Origin: Rhizobium jaguaris
Lineage (GTDB): Bacteria > Pseudomonadota > Alphaproteobacteria > Rhizobiales > Rhizobiaceae
Direction: 5' to 3'
NCBI RefSeq assembly: GCF_003627755.1
Contig: NZ_CP032694.1
Span: 3,649,501-3,713,500 of the forward strand
Length of the DNA: 64,000 bases
Every line of letters starts with the position of its first letter. Positions within the stretch are counted from its first letter, which is position 1. The position numbers were made by a program, and so were the translations under genes. Shown here piece after piece: positions 34,536-42,966 of the stretch. The notes below the pieces were generated by a model. It saw only the letters and a program-made list of their open reading frames with translations, ran no database searches and was not told the DNA's origin.

Positions 34536-35429
34536 ATGGACACTTTGACCCGGATTCGCGCCTTTATCGACGTGGTCGAAGCGGAAGGTTTTTCCGCGGC
34601 CGCCAGGAAAACCGGACGTTCCAAGGCGCTGCTTTCCAAGTATGTCCGTGAACTCGAGGATGAGCTTGGCGCTCTCCTGCTCAATCGCACGACCCGGCAA
34701 TTCTCGATGACAGAAGCGGGCCACACCTACTATCGCACAGCTTCCGACATATTGAAAGAAATCGACAATCTTGCCGACCTCGTGCGCGAGAGCAATCAGC
34801 AGCTAAAGGGCCGTCTGCGTATCTCCGTGCCGCGCACCTTCGTCGATGCCGATGTCGGGCAATCCTTGATCGACTTCGCCAAGGAAAATCCCGATCTCGC
34901 GCTGGAGATCGCCGCCGATGACCGATTCGTCGATCTGATCGAGGAAGGCTTCGACGTCGCCGTGCGCATTACCAAGCTCGAAGACTCCGGCATGATCGCT
35001 CGCAAGATCTCGGACTTCCGCGTCCATCTTTGCGCAACGCAGGAATTCCTCAACCGCTACCCCGCCTTGGAACGTCCAGCCGATCTTACGCACGTGCCTT
35101 TCATCATCGACTCCAACAACCGATCGCAAGGCAGTATTCGTTTCGTCGACGCCGACAGCACCACGTTCAACGTCGCCATCAACGGCACGCTCGAAGTCAA
35201 CAGCCCGCATGCCACGCTGCGAGCTGCCCTCGCCGGCCTCGGCATCGCTGTCGTTCCGGACTTCATCGGCCGCAAGGCGATCGAAAGCGGGCAACTGCTG
35301 ACGCTGTTCAACGACTATCTCCCCACCGACCGCGGCATTTACGCTGTCTACCCGCACCGCCGTTATCTCCCGGCCAAGGTGCGCATCTTCGTCGACTACC
35401 TGCATAACTGGTTCCGCAAGAACGGCTAA
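34536..35429 (+). CDS. LysR-family transcriptional regulator (CrgA-like)
   Basis: A 297-residue regulator. The helix-turn-helix is FIDVVEAEGFSAAARKTGRS, then KALLSKYVRELEDELGALLL. The effector domain ends with GIYAVYPHRRYLPAKVRIFV, a motif of the LTTR group with a DALFD-like C-terminus. GAGGG lies about 9 nt before the ATG. It is divergent from the decarboxylase leader across about 200 bp of AT-rich DNA, so it may control polyamine synthesis or its own gene; this is inferred from position only. Confidence 0.88.
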   Translation: MDTLTRIRAFIDVVEAEGFSAAARKTGRSKALLSKYVRELEDELGALLLNRTTRQFSMTEAGHTYYRTASDILKEIDNLADLVRESNQQLKGRLRISVPRTFVDADVGQSLIDFAKENPDLALEIAADDRFVDLIEEGFDVAVRITKLEDSGMIARKISDFRVHLCATQEFLNRYPALERPADLTHVPFIIDSNNRSQGSIRFVDADSTTFNVAINGTLEVNSPHATLRAALAGLGIAVVPDFIGRKAIESGQLLTLFNDYLPTDRGIYAVYPHRRYLPAKVRIFVDYLHNWFRKNG

Positions 35430-35494
35430 GCATTTCAGCTCTGCCCGCGGTCCCAATTCCGTCTCATTTCCTGACCAGAAATCGAAGTGAATCA

Positions 35495-36175
35495 ATGCTC
35501 ACGAAGCACATCGGACGCATGAGAAAATCCACCCCTGTACATGTTGCCGGCCTGGCCGGAGGCCTGTTGCTCGCGCCTGTCGCGGCATCGGCACATCCGC
35601 ATATCTTCGTGGAAGCGCGTCTGGAAGTGCTGGCGGGCGCTGACGGCACGGTGCAGGAGCTGCGCAATGTCTGGCGCTTCGACGAGGTTTTCTCCTCCTC
35701 GGTGCTGATGGATTTTGACAAGAACACTAATCTGAAGCTCGACCCGGACGAGCTCAAGGAAGTCGGCAAAACTGTGCGCGATTCGCTGGCCGACTACGAC
35801 TACTACACAAACCTGACGTTCAACGGCAAAGCCATCAAGGTGAACAAGCCGGACGTTATCAATGTCGACTACAAGGACGGCCAGCTCCTGATGTTCTTCG
35901 CCGTCAAGCCGTCCGAGCCGATGCCTTTGAAAGGCAACAAGCTCAGCTTCGGCATCTACGATCCGACACTCTACACCTCGATCGATTTCCCCAGCGACAA
36001 TGAGCTGGTGACCGAAGGCGACGCCTTCAAAGCCTGCACGCAGAAGGTCGTGCGCCCTGATCCGGACGAAGTCATCGCCGAAAACAAGGCGACATTGACG
36101 GATGCCTTCTTCAACGATCCGACGGGAACGACCATGTCGAAGCTCTTCGCAACGCGGATAGACGTCCAATGCTGA
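35495..36175 (+). CDS. DUF1007 family exported protein
   Basis: A 226-residue protein with a signal peptide ending near ASAHPH. The mature N-terminus HPHIFVEARLEV and the later VWRFDEVFSSSVLMDFDKN are the core of the DUF1007 family. Histidines at the mature end suggest metal binding. The gene overlaps the NicO-type transporter by 7 bp, a pairing common in alphaproteobacteria, so it probably serves periplasmic capture or delivery of nickel, cobalt or zinc. A second ATG at 35519 gives a shorter signal peptide and may be the true start. Confidence 0.85.
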   Translation: MLTKHIGRMRKSTPVHVAGLAGGLLLAPVAASAHPHIFVEARLEVLAGADGTVQELRNVWRFDEVFSSSVLMDFDKNTNLKLDPDELKEVGKTVRDSLADYDYYTNLTFNGKAIKVNKPDVINVDYKDGQLLMFFAVKPSEPMPLKGNKLSFGIYDPTLYTSIDFPSDNELVTEGDAFKACTQKVVRPDPDEVIAENKATLTDAFFNDPTGTTMSKLFATRIDVQC

Positions 36176-37281
36176 CGTCACGAATATCGAAGCTGTTTCC
36201 GGCGGCAGCCCTCGCCTTTCTGGCAGTGGCAAGCCTTGCCCATGCAACCGGATCGCCGCTCGGCATCGGCACGGCGGAACCGAGCTTCCAGCCGATCGGC
36301 GGGCCGCTGGCGCCGATCTTCCTCTATGTGAACTACGAGCAACAGGCCTTCTATCGGGCGCTCACCAAATCCATCGAGGCGATGCGCCAGGATCCCTGGC
36401 AGCTCTGGACGCTGATCGGCCTCTCCTTCGCCTACGGCATCTTTCACGCCGCCGGCCCCGGCCATGGCAAGGCCGTCATCTCTTCCTACATGGTCGCAAA
36501 CGAGATCGAGCTGAAGCGCGGCATCGTCATCTCCTTCATCTCGGCCTTCATCCAGGGCCTCGTCGCCGTCCTCGTCGTCGGGGCCGCCTATTTCGTCCTG
36601 CGCGGCTCGGGCATCACTATGACCATGGCCACCAATGCGATGGAGATCACCAGCTTCGTCATGGTGATCATCTTCGGCGGCTGGCTGTTGTTCCGCAAAC
36701 TGCGCTCGATGATCCAGAGCCGGCCGCAACGCCAGCAGGTGCAATTTGCGACGTCGGCCGGCCCGGTCAGCATGTCGCTTTTCGAAGGCGGCTCGAACGG
36801 CTCAGCTCCTGTGCAAAAACTCTCCCGCCTCCGCGCCACGCCGCAGACCGGCAACCGGTATAATTGCGACGACCCGACGCATGATTTGGCCAATGGCATG
36901 CTCTGCGAGGCCTGCGGCCATTCGCATCTGCCGGATCCGAAAATGCTGTCGAACGAGAAATTCAGCGTCCGCGAAGCCTGGTCGGCGATCATCACCGTCG
37001 GCCTGCGCCCCTGTTCCGGCGCGCTGCTCGTCATGACCTTTTCGATGCTGAACGGGCTCTATCTCGGCGGCCTGCTGTCCGTCCTCGCCATGTCGGTCGG
37101 CACAGCATTGACCGTCTCCCTGCTCGCCATCATCGCCGTCTTCGCCAAGGGGACCGCCGTGCACCTCACCGGTCGCGGTTCGAAGCTCTCGACATGGGTC
37201 GGCAACGGCATCGAAATTCTTGGCGCACTGCTGGTCATCTGCACCGGCATTATATTGCTCGGTGCATCGCTGCAGACCTGA
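36169..37281 (+). CDS. Nickel/cobalt transporter, NicO/RcnA-like
   Basis: A 370-residue membrane protein with a signal-like N-terminus and six to seven helices. The key motif is GIFHAAGPGHGKAVISSYMV, with HAxGPGHGK as the metal-path signature of the NicO family. VGLRPCSGALLVMTF is its second conserved motif. A cytoplasmic loop (about residues 180-265) contains CDDPTHDL and CEACGHSHLPDP, Cys and His that could bind metal. It may export or import Ni or Co. The start overlaps the DUF1007 stop (ATGCTGA), so the two are translationally coupled. Confidence 0.87.
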   Translation: MLTSRISKLFPAAALAFLAVASLAHATGSPLGIGTAEPSFQPIGGPLAPIFLYVNYEQQAFYRALTKSIEAMRQDPWQLWTLIGLSFAYGIFHAAGPGHGKAVISSYMVANEIELKRGIVISFISAFIQGLVAVLVVGAAYFVLRGSGITMTMATNAMEITSFVMVIIFGGWLLFRKLRSMIQSRPQRQQVQFATSAGPVSMSLFEGGSNGSAPVQKLSRLRATPQTGNRYNCDDPTHDLANGMLCEACGHSHLPDPKMLSNEKFSVREAWSAIITVGLRPCSGALLVMTFSMLNGLYLGGLLSVLAMSVGTALTVSLLAIIAVFAKGTAVHLTGRGSKLSTWVGNGIEILGALLVICTGIILLGASLQT

Positions 37282-37290
37282 TCCGTTGGA

Positions 37291-37530
37291 TTATCGGTTC
37301 TTGCGCCTCTGATAGCGGGCTCTCAGCCAGAAGACCAAGAAAAAGGCCAGGATGACGATGACGCCGAAGCCGGTGCCGAGCCACGGCGAAACATTGCCGA
37401 GCCAGACAATGACATTGGGCATCAGGTACAGCAGCGCCATGGCGGCCAGCAGAATGATGGCGGCGGCGATCGCCGTGGAGCGGGTTTCGCTGTTTTTATC
37501 CGTCAAAATGGGCATTCCTTCCCGCGCCAC
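37291..37530 (-). CDS. Small membrane protein of unknown function
   Basis: A 79-residue protein with two hydrophobic segments (about residues 20-42 and 50-70) and a very basic C-terminus (RARYQRRKNR), so the tail should be cytoplasmic. No family is recognised. A GTG at 37530 or the ATG at 37515 may start it; the GGAAGGA beside the latter is too close to serve it. It converges on the NicO gene, ending 9 bp away. Confidence 0.6.
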   Translation of the reverse strand: MAREGMPILTDKNSETRSTAIAAAIILLAAMALLYLMPNVIVWLGNVSPWLGTGFGVIVILAFFLVFWLRARYQRRKNR

Positions 37531-37598
37531 TATTCGTTGTCCGGCGCAGGCTTAGGCCAGCCGCCCGCGAAAGGCAACCGGCCCTTCCCCAACGACGA

Positions 37599-38306
37599 TC
37601 AGACCTTGGCGCTTGCGACTGTTGCCTCGATATGATCGACCAGCGCGTCGGGGAGACCGAGACGACCGGCGAGAAGATCGAGATAGCGGCGCTCCGCCCG
37701 CGAATCCGGCTCGATCGCCAAGCGCGACGCAGTGTAGATCTGCACGCGCTGCTCTTGCGTTTGCGCCGATGCGACGATGGCGTCGAGATCCACAGGATTG
37801 GCAAGCTCGCGCTCGAAAAAGGCTTCCGCTTCCGCGCCCACACCTGCTTCCTGCACCTTGCCGAGAATATGTTGCCGCTCCACATCATCGATATGCCCAT
37901 CGGCACGGGCGGCAGCGATCATGGCGCGGACGAGGGAAAGCGCGAAATCATTGCTGGCGATCGCCGGCGCAGTGCTGAAGCCGGAATTGGAAGGCGGCGG
38001 CAGGAATTGCGGTTCCGCCTGCTGGGCAGGTTGCGGCGCTGCCTGTGGCGTGTCGCCGGCCTGGTAATTCTTGTAGGCCTGATAGCCGAGCCCGGCGATG
38101 GCGGCGAGACCGCCGAGCGTTAGTACGTTGCCGGCAATCTCGCGTCCGGTCTTCGTGCCCAGCAGCACGCCGGCAATGGCGCTCGTCGCCAAGGGATTGT
38201 CTCTGGCGAGATTGATGGCTTCGGTCGCCTTGTCTCTCACGCTTCCCTGCATTCCCGGAACTTGCGATCCCAGGAACTGGTCCAGAAGCTTGCGGGCGTC
38301 GATCAT
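37599..38306 (-). CDS. DUF533/TerB-like inner-membrane protein
   Basis: A 235-residue protein. Residues 1-75 start MIDARKLLDQFLGSQVPG and include a Gly-rich hydrophobic segment (IAGVLLGTKTGREIAGNVLT, then LGGLAAIAGLGYQAYKNYQ). A Pro/Gln-rich linker (about 80-105) leads to a helical TerB-like domain with MIAAARADGHIDDVERQHIL, which carries an acidic motif. This is the DUF533 (YebE-like) family, of unknown function. The start at 38306 is fixed by GGAGGA upstream; the frame is open 50 codons further through a palindromic repeat, which is not coding. Confidence 0.83.
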   Translation of the reverse strand: MIDARKLLDQFLGSQVPGMQGSVRDKATEAINLARDNPLATSAIAGVLLGTKTGREIAGNVLTLGGLAAIAGLGYQAYKNYQAGDTPQAAPQPAQQAEPQFLPPPSNSGFSTAPAIASNDFALSLVRAMIAAARADGHIDDVERQHILGKVQEAGVGAEAEAFFERELANPVDLDAIVASAQTQEQRVQIYTASRLAIEPDSRAERRYLDLLAGRLGLPDALVDHIEATVASAKV

Positions 38307-38332
38307 GTTGATGGTCCTCCGTCCTTTGTGAA

Positions 38333-38377
38333 GCATGATCCCAAAAAGTGCGTAGCGGTTTTTGGGCGAGATCATGC
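38333..38377. repeat. GCATGATC/GATCATGC palindromic repeat
   Basis: GCATGATC-CCAAAAA (38333-38347) pairs with TTTTTGG (38359-38365) and GATCATGC (38370-38377), with a 4-nt bulge and the loop GTGCGTAGCGG. The plan and loop are the same as in the ATTCC/GGAAT repeats, but the outer stem differs. It lies upstream of the DUF533 gene. Many copies of this type occur in Rhizobiaceae genomes. Confidence 0.7.
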
Positions 38378-38444
38378 GCGAGCAAAACTGCGAGAGGGAA
38401 ATAGGAAGGTGCGGCCGCAAATACAAACCTTCCGAAAAAGTCAT

Positions 38445-39050
38445 AACCTCCACCAAAGGTGGAGGTTTGAAACGCTGCGCTTGAACCGCTAGAAGCGGTT
38501 TTGTTAGCGCTTAGTAGCTACGATTGAAGAGGTCGGCAAAGTCGGAAGCTTTGTCGGCCTTTTCCTGATTACGGATATATTGTCTGACGACCTGCTCGTT
38601 GTAGCCCGTCGTCGATACGAAATACCCGCGCGCCCAAAAGTGATAACCCTTGTAGCGGCGCTTGCGCGCATATTTGTTGGCAACGTAAAGGGCTGTCTTG
38701 CCCTTCAAAAAGCCGACAATATGCGCAACCGAGTATTTCGGCGGGATCGATATCAACATATGCACATGGTCGGGCATCAAATGACCCTCTTCGATCTGGC
38801 AGCCTTTCTGCTGTGCCAGCCGACGTAAGAGTTCTCCCAACTCACGCCGTACGTCCCCGTAGAGTCTTTTCGTTCGGTATTTGCTGCCAAAAACAACGTG
38901 ATACTTGCAGTCCCACGTCGCATGCGAGAGCGTTTGCTCATCCATAGAACCTCCTTGTTCGAAGTCTGGGCCGCGCCAGCGGTTCAAGCAGGAGGTCTCT
39001 CAACTACCGTGTAGAACTCGTCCAGTCCTCCACCATAGGTGGAGGTTTAT
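38445..39050 (-). mobile_element. IS200/IS605-type insertion sequence, tnpA only
   Basis: A single Y1 transposase gene is flanked by two near-identical hairpins in the same orientation: CCTCCACC-AAA-GGTGGAGG at 38447-38465 and CCTCCACC-ATA-GGTGGAGG at 39027-39045. Subterminal hairpins rather than inverted terminal repeats are the rule in this family. No tnpB is present. Exact cleavage sites cannot be fixed from one copy, so the ends given are approximate. Confidence 0.8.
38511..38945 (-). CDS. tnpA: IS200-type Y1 transposase TnpA
   Basis: A 144-residue HUH single-strand transposase. The metal-binding HVH is at residues 60-62 (HLMPDHVHMLISIPPKYSV) and the nucleophile is Tyr123 in VVRQYIRNQEKA. 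WDCKYHVVFGSKYRTKRL at the start is the family signature. The length is normal and all key residues are present, so it could be active. AAGGAGG (38950-38956) precedes the ATG at 38945. On the transcript this site can pair with an ACCTCCT 35 nt upstream, which may hold down translation. Confidence 0.92.
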   Translation of the reverse strand: MDEQTLSHATWDCKYHVVFGSKYRTKRLYGDVRRELGELLRRLAQQKGCQIEEGHLMPDHVHMLISIPPKYSVAHIVGFLKGKTALYVANKYARKRRYKGYHFWARGYFVSTTGYNEQVVRQYIRNQEKADKASDFADLFNRSY

Positions 39051-39063
39051 TTATGGGTATAGC

Positions 39064-39093
39064 AAAAGGGCGCGCATGAGGCCATGCACGCCC
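39064..39093 (-). terminator. Rho-independent terminator of eda
   Basis: On the minus strand GGGCGTGCATG pairs with CATGCGCGCCC (39068-39078 with 39083-39093 on the plus strand; one G-U pair), loop 4 nt, followed by TTTT. It lies 22 bp after the eda stop and just outside the IS200 right hairpin. Confidence 0.75.
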
Positions 39094-39115
39094 TCAAATC
39101 GGCTTTTCGAAAGGC

Positions 39116-39754
39116 TCAGCCCTTCAGTGCGGCCGCTTCGGCGGCGAGCTTGGTGATCCCCGCCCAATCGCCGGCCGCGACCAGTTCCTTCGGCGCAACC
39201 CAGGAGCCTCCGACGCAGATGACGTTCGGCAGCGACAGGTAATCATGAGCATTCTTCAGCGAAATGCCACCAGTCGGGCAGAATAGCGTTCCTGACAGCG
39301 GCGAGGACAGCGCCTTCAGATAGGCAGCGCCGCCGGCCTGTTCGGCGGGAAAGAACTTCAGAACTTTGTAGCCTTCCTCGCGCAGCGCCATGACTTCGCT
39401 CGCCGTCGCCGCACCCGGAAGCAGCGGCACATCGGAGCTACGGGCAACGTCCAGCAACTCCTGCGTCGTGCCGGGGCTGACGATGAACTTCGAGCCGGCC
39501 TCTACGGCAGCTTCCCACTGCGCGACATTCAGGATCGTGCCGGCACCGACTTCGGCGCCTTCCACTTCCTCTGCCACGGCGCGGACGGCGTCGAGCGCGC
39601 CGGCGGTGCGAAGTGTGATCTCGATTGCCTTCAAGCCGCCGGCAACCAGCGCACGGGCGAGCGGTACGGCCGATTTCGCATCTTCGACGATGAGGACGGG
39701 AACGACGGGTTGCAGTTTCAGGATGGAAAGAAGCTTTTCGGTTTTCTCGCCCAT
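39116..39754 (-). CDS. eda: 2-dehydro-3-deoxy-phosphogluconate aldolase
   Basis: A 212-residue class I aldolase of the Entner-Doudoroff pathway, cleaving KDPG to pyruvate and glyceraldehyde-3-phosphate. AIEITLRTAGALDAVRAVAE contains the catalytic Glu and Arg, VGAGTILNVAQWEAAVEAG is the next conserved strand, and VLKFFPAEQAGG carries the Schiff-base lysine, followed by CPTGGISLKNAHDYLSLPNV. It uses GGGAG about 10 nt before the ATG. It is monocistronic here, with a terminator downstream. Rhizobia rely on this pathway for hexose use. Confidence 0.93.
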   Translation of the reverse strand: MGEKTEKLLSILKLQPVVPVLIVEDAKSAVPLARALVAGGLKAIEITLRTAGALDAVRAVAEEVEGAEVGAGTILNVAQWEAAVEAGSKFIVSPGTTQELLDVARSSDVPLLPGAATASEVMALREEGYKVLKFFPAEQAGGAAYLKALSSPLSGTLFCPTGGISLKNAHDYLSLPNVICVGGSWVAPKELVAAGDWAGITKLAAEAAALKG

Positions 39755-39914
39755 GGTCGGCGTGCTCCCTTAAAACGATTGAAATCCGGTTTTCGAATAG
39801 CCTTCCGGAAGGTCCTTGTCGAGACAAAAGCTAAGTTTGAATAGAGTGGGTAGGAAATCCAGAAAACTTCCGTTAGTCTATTTAGATATGATGCGGGCGG
39901 AGCATGTCGAGCGC

Positions 39915-40400
39915 ATGGCAAAAGAGATCGAGCGAAAGTTTCTGGTGCGCGGCGATCATTGGCGCGACCTCGTTTCCGAGAAACTCACCCTACGGCAGGC
40001 CTATATCGCCTCTATGGACGACCGTTCCGTGCGCGTTCGCCTGACGAACGACACGGTCGCCACCCTGACGATGAAGATTGGCAGGGCGATGACGCGCGAC
40101 GAGTTTGAATATGAGATCCCCATTGCTGATGCCGAGGAGCTGCTTGGCAATGCTATCGGGCTCGTCATCGAGAAGACCCGCTACAAGGTGCCCTTCAAAG
40201 GCTTCGTCTGGGAAGTCGACGTTTTTCGCGGCGCGCATCGCGGCCTGGTGATCGCCGAGGTCGAGATGGAGGACGAAAGCGATGATCCTGAATTGCCGGA
40301 TTGGGTTGGCCGCGAGGTGACCGGCGAATATCGCTACTCCAACCAGGCGCTCGCGACGCAATTCGAGCAGGAATACGATGAGTTATCGCATTCGGCCTGA
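39915..40400 (+). CDS. CYTH-domain protein (triphosphate tunnel fold)
   Basis: A 161-residue protein starting MAKEIERKFLVRGDHWRDLV. EIERK is the ExExK motif that defines CYTH proteins; SVRVRLTNDTVATLTMKIG and EFEYEIPIADAEELL give the basic and acidic strands of the tunnel, and EKTRYKVPFKGFVWEVDVF with GLVIAEVEME completes it. Such enzymes are usually inorganic triphosphatases (ygiF type). A longer frame starts at 39816, but only the ATG at 39915 gives the family N-terminus. It overlaps the CHAD gene by 23 bp. Confidence 0.9.
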   Translation: MAKEIERKFLVRGDHWRDLVSEKLTLRQAYIASMDDRSVRVRLTNDTVATLTMKIGRAMTRDEFEYEIPIADAEELLGNAIGLVIEKTRYKVPFKGFVWEVDVFRGAHRGLVIAEVEMEDESDDPELPDWVGREVTGEYRYSNQALATQFEQEYDELSHSA

Positions 40401-41286
40401 CAAGGCCTTTGACGACGATGTACGCACCGCCGCCGCACGGCAGCTTAGCAAAGCGATTGCGGCATTGACCGATCGGCCGGAGGGCCTCCACGAGGCTGTG
40501 CACACGGCCCGCAAGCATATCAAGCGCGTCCGCGGGCTTTACCGGCTGATCGCCCCGCGCGCGCCGGAATTCCAGCAGGTGGAAAATGACAGGCTGCGGG
40601 AAATGGCGCGAACGCTCTCCCACGTTCGCGACGCCACCGCCCTCGTCGAGGCCGGTCGTCATCTGCACGAGACGGCGACATGCGAGGACGAAGCCCAAGC
40701 ACTTGCCCGCGTCATCGATGTACTGACGGTCCGGCGCGACCGGCTGTCGGAAGAGGAAACCGATCTCGAAGAGAAGGCGAATGCCGCAGTCGCCACCTGC
40801 CGCGAAGCGTTGGAGGCGCTAAACGCGACCTCTTTCGACAGTGGCCGACGCGAGGCCGCACGCTTTTTTCAAAAGAGCTGGCGCAAGACGGGGCGCAAGG
40901 CGGCCAAGGCGCTCTCCGAATGCCATGCCGAAGCCCATACCGATCAGTTTCACGAGCTGCGCAAACGCGGCCAGGATTGCTGGATGCATCATGCGCTGTT
41001 GCGCGACATCTGGCCCGCCGCCATGCATGCAAAACAACTCGAAGCCAAGGCGCTGGTCGACGTGCTCGGCCGCTATCTCGATCTGTCGATGCTTTCCGAG
41101 GTCACCGATCGCGAGCCGCATCTCTTCAACGGCAGCGACGACCACGCCCGCCTGCTGGAGGCGATTATCTCCCGCCAACAAACCGCCCGCCAGGATGCGC
41201 TGACCAAGGCCCGCTGGGTTTTCGCCGACGAACCGAAGCAGGAAGCGCGGACGATCAAACGGCTGTGGCTGGAAGCGGGGGATTGA
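40378..41286 (+). CDS. CHAD-domain protein
   Basis: A 302-residue helical protein. HEAVHTARKHIKRVRGLYRL and ARTLSHVRDATALVEAGRHL are the first conserved histidine-containing helices of the CHAD domain; ECHAEAHTDQFHELRKRGQD is the later one. The conserved His and basic residues bind polyphosphate. In many bacteria CYTH and CHAD are fused in one chain; here they are two overlapping genes (23 bp), so probably form a complex acting on tri- or polyphosphate. It has no signal peptide or membrane helix. Confidence 0.9.
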   Translation: MSYRIRPDKAFDDDVRTAAARQLSKAIAALTDRPEGLHEAVHTARKHIKRVRGLYRLIAPRAPEFQQVENDRLREMARTLSHVRDATALVEAGRHLHETATCEDEAQALARVIDVLTVRRDRLSEEETDLEEKANAAVATCREALEALNATSFDSGRREAARFFQKSWRKTGRKAAKALSECHAEAHTDQFHELRKRGQDCWMHHALLRDIWPAAMHAKQLEAKALVDVLGRYLDLSMLSEVTDREPHLFNGSDDHARLLEAIISRQQTARQDALTKARWVFADEPKQEARTIKRLWLEAGD

Positions 41287-41386
41287 GGAAATCTGCCCTA
41301 CGCGCTCGGAACCGAGGTACGAAGCCGATTTCTTGCTCCTCGGGGAGCGATCATCACCAGCGATAGATTTTGCGGGTAGCGGCCAT

Positions 41387-41863
41387 CTATCGCAGTGATT
41401 TTTCCATACGGAAATTTTCGAGCGTCTGCCCGCGCTTTTCCACACTCTGCGACGTCAGGACGGCGAAACCTCTTCGTTCGAAAAACGGTCTGGCAGTGAG
41501 GCTCGCCTCCGTAAAAATGCGCCCAAGCCCCTGTTTTCTTGCCTCTGACTCGATCGTCGTCAGGAGCAGACTGGCTGCGCCAATGCCTTGATAATCGGGA
41601 TGGACAAACATCATGTCCAAGAGCCCATCGGGCACCAGATCGGCGAACCCGATTGCCGTGCTCCCATACTGGACGATCCAGGCCAGCCTGCTTGATCGTC
41701 GTTTCGCCCAGGCTTCCCTGTCTTCCACCTTGGCCCAAGCATCGACTTGGGCTTGATCGTAGTCCCTCGACGCCACTTCCCGGATCGCCCTCAGGAATAT
41801 GTCGATGGTCAGATCGGCATCGGCCGGGACATATGGTCTTACCGTCAGCATGTTCTTCGACAC
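41387..41863 (-). CDS. GNAT-family N-acetyltransferase
   Basis: A 158-residue protein. The acetyl-CoA loop is MMFVHPDYQGIGAASLLLTT, preceded by IGFADLVPDGLLD and followed by RPFFERRGFAVLTSQSVEKR, a pattern of the PA4866/YafP-like group. The acceptor is unknown. Starts at 41863 and 41851 (MLTVRPYVP) are both possible. It is divergent from trhO across about 150 bp and stands alone. Confidence 0.83.
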   Translation of the reverse strand: MSKNMLTVRPYVPADADLTIDIFLRAIREVASRDYDQAQVDAWAKVEDREAWAKRRSSRLAWIVQYGSTAIGFADLVPDGLLDMMFVHPDYQGIGAASLLLTTIESEARKQGLGRIFTEASLTARPFFERRGFAVLTSQSVEKRGQTLENFRMEKSLR

Positions 41864-42016
41864 ATTAACCTCATCACCGCGTACCGGTCGCCGTTGCGCG
41901 TATTTATATGGTAGTGCAGAACAGGGAACGCCTCGCTGGCGAGCGTGACCCGATGGCGCAGCGTCAAAATACGAATCCCGATTGCTTGCCGACGCACAAA
42001 ATTGTATTTCCGCGGC

Positions 42017-42961
42017 ATGACGGACATCCTTTCGACCTCACGACATGAAGCAGGCGGCGCGTTCCTCGTTGCCGCTCTTTATCATTTCGCATCCTTTCCG
42101 CGCTTCGAGGCCTTGCGGGAGCCGCTGCTTGCGCTCTGCGAAGCAAACGGCGTCAAGGGCACCCTGCTGCTCGCCCATGAAGGCATCAATGGCACCGTCG
42201 CCGGCACTGATGCAAGCATTGGCGCAGTGCTCTCCTTCCTGCGCGCCCAGCCGGAATTTTCGGGCCTGGAGCACAAGGAAAGCCGGGCATCGAAGATGCC
42301 CTTCGTCCGCATGAAGGTGAAGCTGAAGAAAGAGATCGTCACCATGGGCGTCGAGAATATCGACCCCAACAGGATCGTCGGCACCTATGTAGCGCCGAAG
42401 GACTGGAATGCGCTGATCTCCGACCCCGACACCATCGTCATCGACACACGCAACGATTACGAGACGGCGATCGGTGTGTTCAAGGGCGCGGTCGATCCGA
42501 AGACCAAGACATTTCGCGAATTTCCGGAATGGGTGCGCCAGAACGAGGGCCTGCACAACAAGCCGAAGATCGCCATGTATTGCACCGGCGGCATCCGCTG
42601 CGAGAAGGCGACCGCCTTCATGAAGGAACAGGGTTTCGACGAGGTTTACCACCTCAAGGGCGGCATCCTGAAGTATCTCGAGGAAGTACCCGCCGAGGAA
42701 AGTCTGTGGGAAGGCGCCTGCTTCGTATTCGACGAACGCGTCTCGGTCGAACACGGCCTGAAGGAAGGCAATCACAAGCTCTGCCATGCCTGCCGCAATC
42801 CCATCACCGCCGAAGAGATCGCCTCACCCTTCTATGAAGCCGGTGTGTCCTGCAGCCAATGCTATCACGACCGCAGCGAGGAAGACCGCAAGCGCTTTCG
42901 CGAGCGCCAGCGCCAGGTGATGCTCGCCCGCAAACGCGGCCTGGAGCATATTGGCGGCTAA
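42017..42961 (+). CDS. trhO: tRNA uridine(34) hydroxylase (rhodanese-domain)
   Basis: A 314-residue protein of the YceA/TrhO family, which hydroxylates U34 of certain tRNAs on the way to 5-methoxyuridine-type modifications. An N-terminal acylphosphatase-like domain ([20 protein letters not shown]) leads to a rhodanese domain with [12 protein letters not shown] (Cys189 and Cys195). A C-terminal Cys-rich part follows: CHACRNPIT and [10 protein letters not shown]. The frame opens 24 codons upstream, but the ATG at 42017 gives the family start. All key cysteines are present. Confidence 0.9.
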   Translation: MTDILSTSRHEAGGAFLVAALYHFASFPRFEALREPLLALCEANGVKGTLLLAHEGINGTVAGTDASIGAVLSFLRAQPEFSGLEHKESRASKMPFVRMKVKLKKEIVTMGVENIDPNRIVGTYVAPKDWNALISDPDTIVIDTRNDYETAIGVFKGAVDPKTKTFREFPEWVRQNEGLHNKPKIAMYCTGGIRCEKATAFMKEQGFDEVYHLKGGILKYLEEVPAEESLWEGACFVFDERVSVEHGLKEGNHKLCHACRNPITAEEIASPFYEAGVSCSQCYHDRSEEDRKRFRERQRQVMLARKRGLEHIGG

Positions 42962-42966
42962 AGAAT

